Assembly (NCBI GenBank): GCA_947173865.1 | Contig: CAMWGS010000143.1 | Span: 1-5,567 of the forward strand | From: an uncultured Ruminococcus sp. | GTDB lineage: Bacteria; Bacillota; Clostridia; Oscillospirales; Ruminococcaceae | DNA: 5,567 nt | Reading direction: 5' to 3' | Shown here: positions 4,434 through 5,567 of the stretch, piece by piece | How the letters are laid out: each line of letters opens with the position of its first letter | Numbering within the stretch: the stretch's first letter is position 1 | The notes under the pieces: generated by a model | Databases searched by the model: none | What the model was told of the DNA's origin: nothing | Seen by the model: the letters and a program-made list of their open reading frames with translations, nothing else | Program-made: the position numbers and the translations under genes

Positions 4434-4591
4434 AGCAGTGAACCTCTTTCAGTCCAAAGATAAACGCTTGCTGTGTGCTTTAACTGTTCATCAAATTGAT
4501 GAATGGTTTTAAATTTCCTGAGTTCGTCACCTGTAAGGCAGTAGAAGTGTTTATCCTCCATGTAACGTCTGATGTTGAAGCACTTGCACAC
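4434..4591 (-). pseudogene. ORF6N-type antirepressor fragment (right copy)
   Basis: The minus frame reads FNIRRYMEDKHFYCLTGDEL, then RKFKTIHQFDEQLKHTA, then SVYLWTERGSLL, the central part of an ORF6N domain. Homology ends abruptly at 4434: the HAKSLNTDKAW segment present in the left copy is replaced by unrelated sequence abutting the replisome-organizer remnant. At the other end it fades near 4591, in the region just upstream of the zeta promoter. It shares 29 identical bases with 344-372 and 23 bases with one mismatch with 424-446. The palindrome at 4487-4503 (TTCATCAAATTGATGAA) lies in its variable loop. Confidence 0.75.
4487..4503. repeat. 17-bp palindrome
   Basis: TTCATCAAATTGATGAA has perfect 8-bp arms. 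Near-copies occur at 247-263 (one mismatch) and, as a half, at 798-810. Confidence 0.7.
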
Positions 4592-4607
4592 AAAATTTCA
4601 GTGTTTC

Positions 4608-4636
4608 TTGAAAAAAATATGACCTTATGTTATAAT
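4608..4636 (+). promoter_or_regulatory. promoter of the zeta-like kinase gene
   Basis: TTGAAA (4608-4613), 17 bp, TATAAT (4631-4636), with an extended TG at 4628-4629. The predicted start near 4643 leaves a leader of about 42 nt and places the start codon at 4685 rather than further upstream. Confidence 0.85.
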
Positions 4637-4684
4637 GAGACTATCGGCACATTTGTGCAGAATAGTGTAAGGAGTGAGCAGGAA

Positions 4685-5245
4685 ATGAAGATATATACAA
4701 TAATAGGCGGTGTGAACGGAGTAGGGAAAAGCAGTCTGTCGGGAGTTCTGTCGGCTGAAAACACTGATTTGGGAATTATAATCGACACTGACAAAATAAC
4801 CGCTGAAACAGGCGGAGACCGTATAAAAGGCGGTAGAATTGCAATTGAACGTATTGAAAACAGTCTTGACAAAGGTATTAATTTCACTCAGGAAACAACT
4901 CTTTCGGGAGTGCGTACACTGAAAACCATTCGTAAAGCACGTGAACTGAATTATTTCATTCGTTTGTACTATGTGGGCGTGAGTTCTTCTGCCGAGAGCA
5001 TAAGCCGTATAAAAAACCGTGTTTCAAAAGGCGGACACAATATCCCGTCGGAAGATGTTGAGCGTCGTTATAACAAACGCTTTGAAGATTTGGCTAAGAT
5101 TCTGCCGTATTGTGATGAAGCGGTATTCTTTGATAATGAGAACGGCTTTGTAGAAAAGGCTGAGTATAAGAACGGTTCACTCATAACCAAAGGCGGAAAA
5201 ATTCCCGACTGGATAAATGAACTTAATGAGTATCTTAATAAATAG
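4685..5245 (+). CDS. zeta-toxin-like P-loop kinase
   Basis: 186 residues. A Walker A loop (GVNGVGKSS, 9-17) follows the first strand. IDTDKIT (33-39) matches the zeta NxDEI region that holds the catalytic or substrate aspartate. NFTQETTLSG (66-75) matches the zeta substrate-binding segment, and RVSKGGHNIP (112-121) with VERRY (125-129) matches the arginine-bearing lid typical of the family. Zeta toxins phosphorylate UDP-N-acetylglucosamine and so block cell-wall synthesis; related stand-alone kinases have unknown substrates. The start is ATG 4685, with AAGGAG at 4669-4674 and a promoter 42 nt ahead. The frame is open further upstream, but that part is antisense ORF6N debris. No epsilon/PezA-like antitoxin gene is visible beside it. 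The length fits the small single-domain group. Confidence 0.88.
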   Translation: MKIYTIIGGVNGVGKSSLSGVLSAENTDLGIIIDTDKITAETGGDRIKGGRIAIERIENSLDKGINFTQETTLSGVRTLKTIRKARELNYFIRLYYVGVSSSAESISRIKNRVSKGGHNIPSEDVERRYNKRFEDLAKILPYCDEAVFFDNENGFVEKAEYKNGSLITKGGKIPDWINELNEYLNK

Positions 5246-5265
5246 TTAAACCTGCTCAAATACTG

Positions 5266-5284
5266 GACAGCTCAATTTTGAGCT
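5266..5284. repeat. palindrome and right copy of the 18-bp inverted repeat
   Basis: AGCTCAATTTTGAGCT (5269-5284) has 7-bp arms. The 18 bases 5266-5283 are the exact reverse complement of 1270-1287. Lying 21 bp after the zeta-like gene and followed at a distance by TTTTT (5292-5296), it might act as a weak terminator. Confidence 0.6.
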
Positions 5285-5316
5285 GGTTGACTTTTTCACA
5301 ATTTTGTAAAAAACTA

Positions 5317-5334
5317 TTCGTCAAAAATGACGAA
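5317..5334. repeat. 18-bp palindrome
   Basis: TTCGTCA-aaaa-TGACGAA, a perfect 7-bp stem. Like the palindrome at 1169-1183 (TCGTGAAATTCACGA), it precedes a copy of TTATAACTGAGTTT (5340-5353 here, 1220-1233 there). Confidence 0.65.
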
Positions 5335-5353
5335 AACTATTATAACTGAGTTT

Positions 5354-5369
5354 AGCTCAATTTTGAGCT
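5354..5369. repeat. palindrome identical to 5269-5284
   Basis: A second exact copy of AGCTCAATTTTGAGCT, 85 bp after the first, directly following the shared TTATAACTGAGTTT block. Confidence 0.7.
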
Positions 5370-5376
5370 ATAGTCT

Positions 5377-5410
5377 TGCACGTTCGTTCACGTTCATGCA
5401 CGTTCGTTCA
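5377..5410. repeat. two 14-bp iterons 20 bp apart
   Basis: TGCACGTTCGTTCA occurs exactly at 5377-5390 and 5397-5410, with CGTTCA between them. A spacing of about two helical turns is typical of initiator- or regulator-binding iterons. Confidence 0.65.
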
Positions 5411-5505
5411 TAATTATGGGTGAAGTTCAATCTCCTCAACTTTGCGGAGATTACAAAATTGTGGTGTCTTGTTGTCTGAGTAGGTCTTTCACCTGCTCCA
5501 ATCGG

Positions 5506-5542
5506 GGACAATTTGAGGACAACTTTAGGACATTAAGGACAA
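5506..5542. repeat. GGACA short repeats
   Basis: GGACA occurs at 5506, 5517, 5528 and 5537 with 11, 11 and 9 bp spacing. Three of the four copies read GGACAA. They may be iterons or a repetitive coding segment running off the window. Confidence 0.5.
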
Positions 5543-5567
5543 CAAAAACGGCTGAAAGTTATAAACG

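Larger units (their letters stand above)
5246..5567. other. right-end repeat-rich stretch, no gene called
   Basis: No complete coding region. It holds three palindromes, two 14-bp iterons, one hairpin (AATCTCC 5429-5435 with GGAGATT 5446-5452) and GGACA repeats. Short frames such as minus-strand NYERTCMNVNERA (about 5377-5418) and plus-strand RGQFEDNFRTLRTT (about 5503-5544) resemble the low-complexity iteron-coding parts of replication initiators. The second could continue past the window edge. Confidence 0.5.

Noticed and set aside
4496..4684. Upstream extension of the zeta-like frame by 63 codons
   Set aside because: This part is antisense to an ORF6N fragment and includes the kinase promoter. 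The ATG at 4685 has its own ribosome site and starts right at the first strand before the P-loop.

Overview
The window is AT-rich DNA with strong low-GC Bacillota signals: AAGGAGG-type ribosome sites, TTGACA/TATAAT promoters with TGn extensions, U-run terminators and small 'SRADYMKSRREGKK' ribbon-helix-helix proteins. The protein flavour (ORF6N, Bro-N and AntA antirepressors, a phage replisome-organizer piece, a zeta-like kinase) resembles accessory DNA of gut or rumen Oscillospiraceae such as Ruminococcus. The genus is an inference. There is no rRNA, tRNA, transposase, integrase or CRISPR array. The locus reads as prophage- or plasmid-derived, part live and part debris.

Positions 1-2265 are mostly debris. 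A hairpin-forming CACCCT repeat array lies at the left edge. It is followed by a broken ORF6N antirepressor (minus), a broken AntA/AntB-type antirepressor (plus), and two Bro-N antirepressor remnants fused in one minus-strand frame and sharing a 68-bp repeat. Short perfect palindromes with an AAATT-like core are scattered through this part.

Positions 2266-4137 form a compact, intact-looking minus-strand block bounded by intrinsic terminators. It contains two copies of one module: a small ribbon-helix-helix (RHH) gene with a consensus promoter and two operator repeats 26 bp apart, then a convergent 65-68 nt RNA with its own strong promoter and terminator, then a small gene beginning MNKHLERIYLPLT. 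In the first copy (3622-4081) that downstream gene is cut to a 35-codon stub. In the second copy (3036-3659) it is complete and is followed by an ORF6N protein with a D5-like winged-helix tail, ending at a strong terminator. The layout matches the copG / antisense RNA / rep control logic of pMV158-type plasmids, but no Rep protein is present.

Positions 4124-5567 hold a truncated replisome-organizer gene with GTTACA/TGTAAC iterons next to an A+T/purine-rich tract (a candidate relic origin). A second ORF6N fragment follows, then an intact 186-residue zeta-toxin-like kinase with its own promoter and no recognisable antitoxin. The right end is about 320 bp of palindromes, 20-bp-spaced iterons and GGACA repeats.

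The most notable content is the duplicated RHH/antisense-RNA module with diverged operators and RNAs. Secondary points are the heap of at least six antirepressor-type genes or fragments and an 8-mer, GAGCAGGT, that is strongly over-represented, sometimes at gene-fragment junctions.
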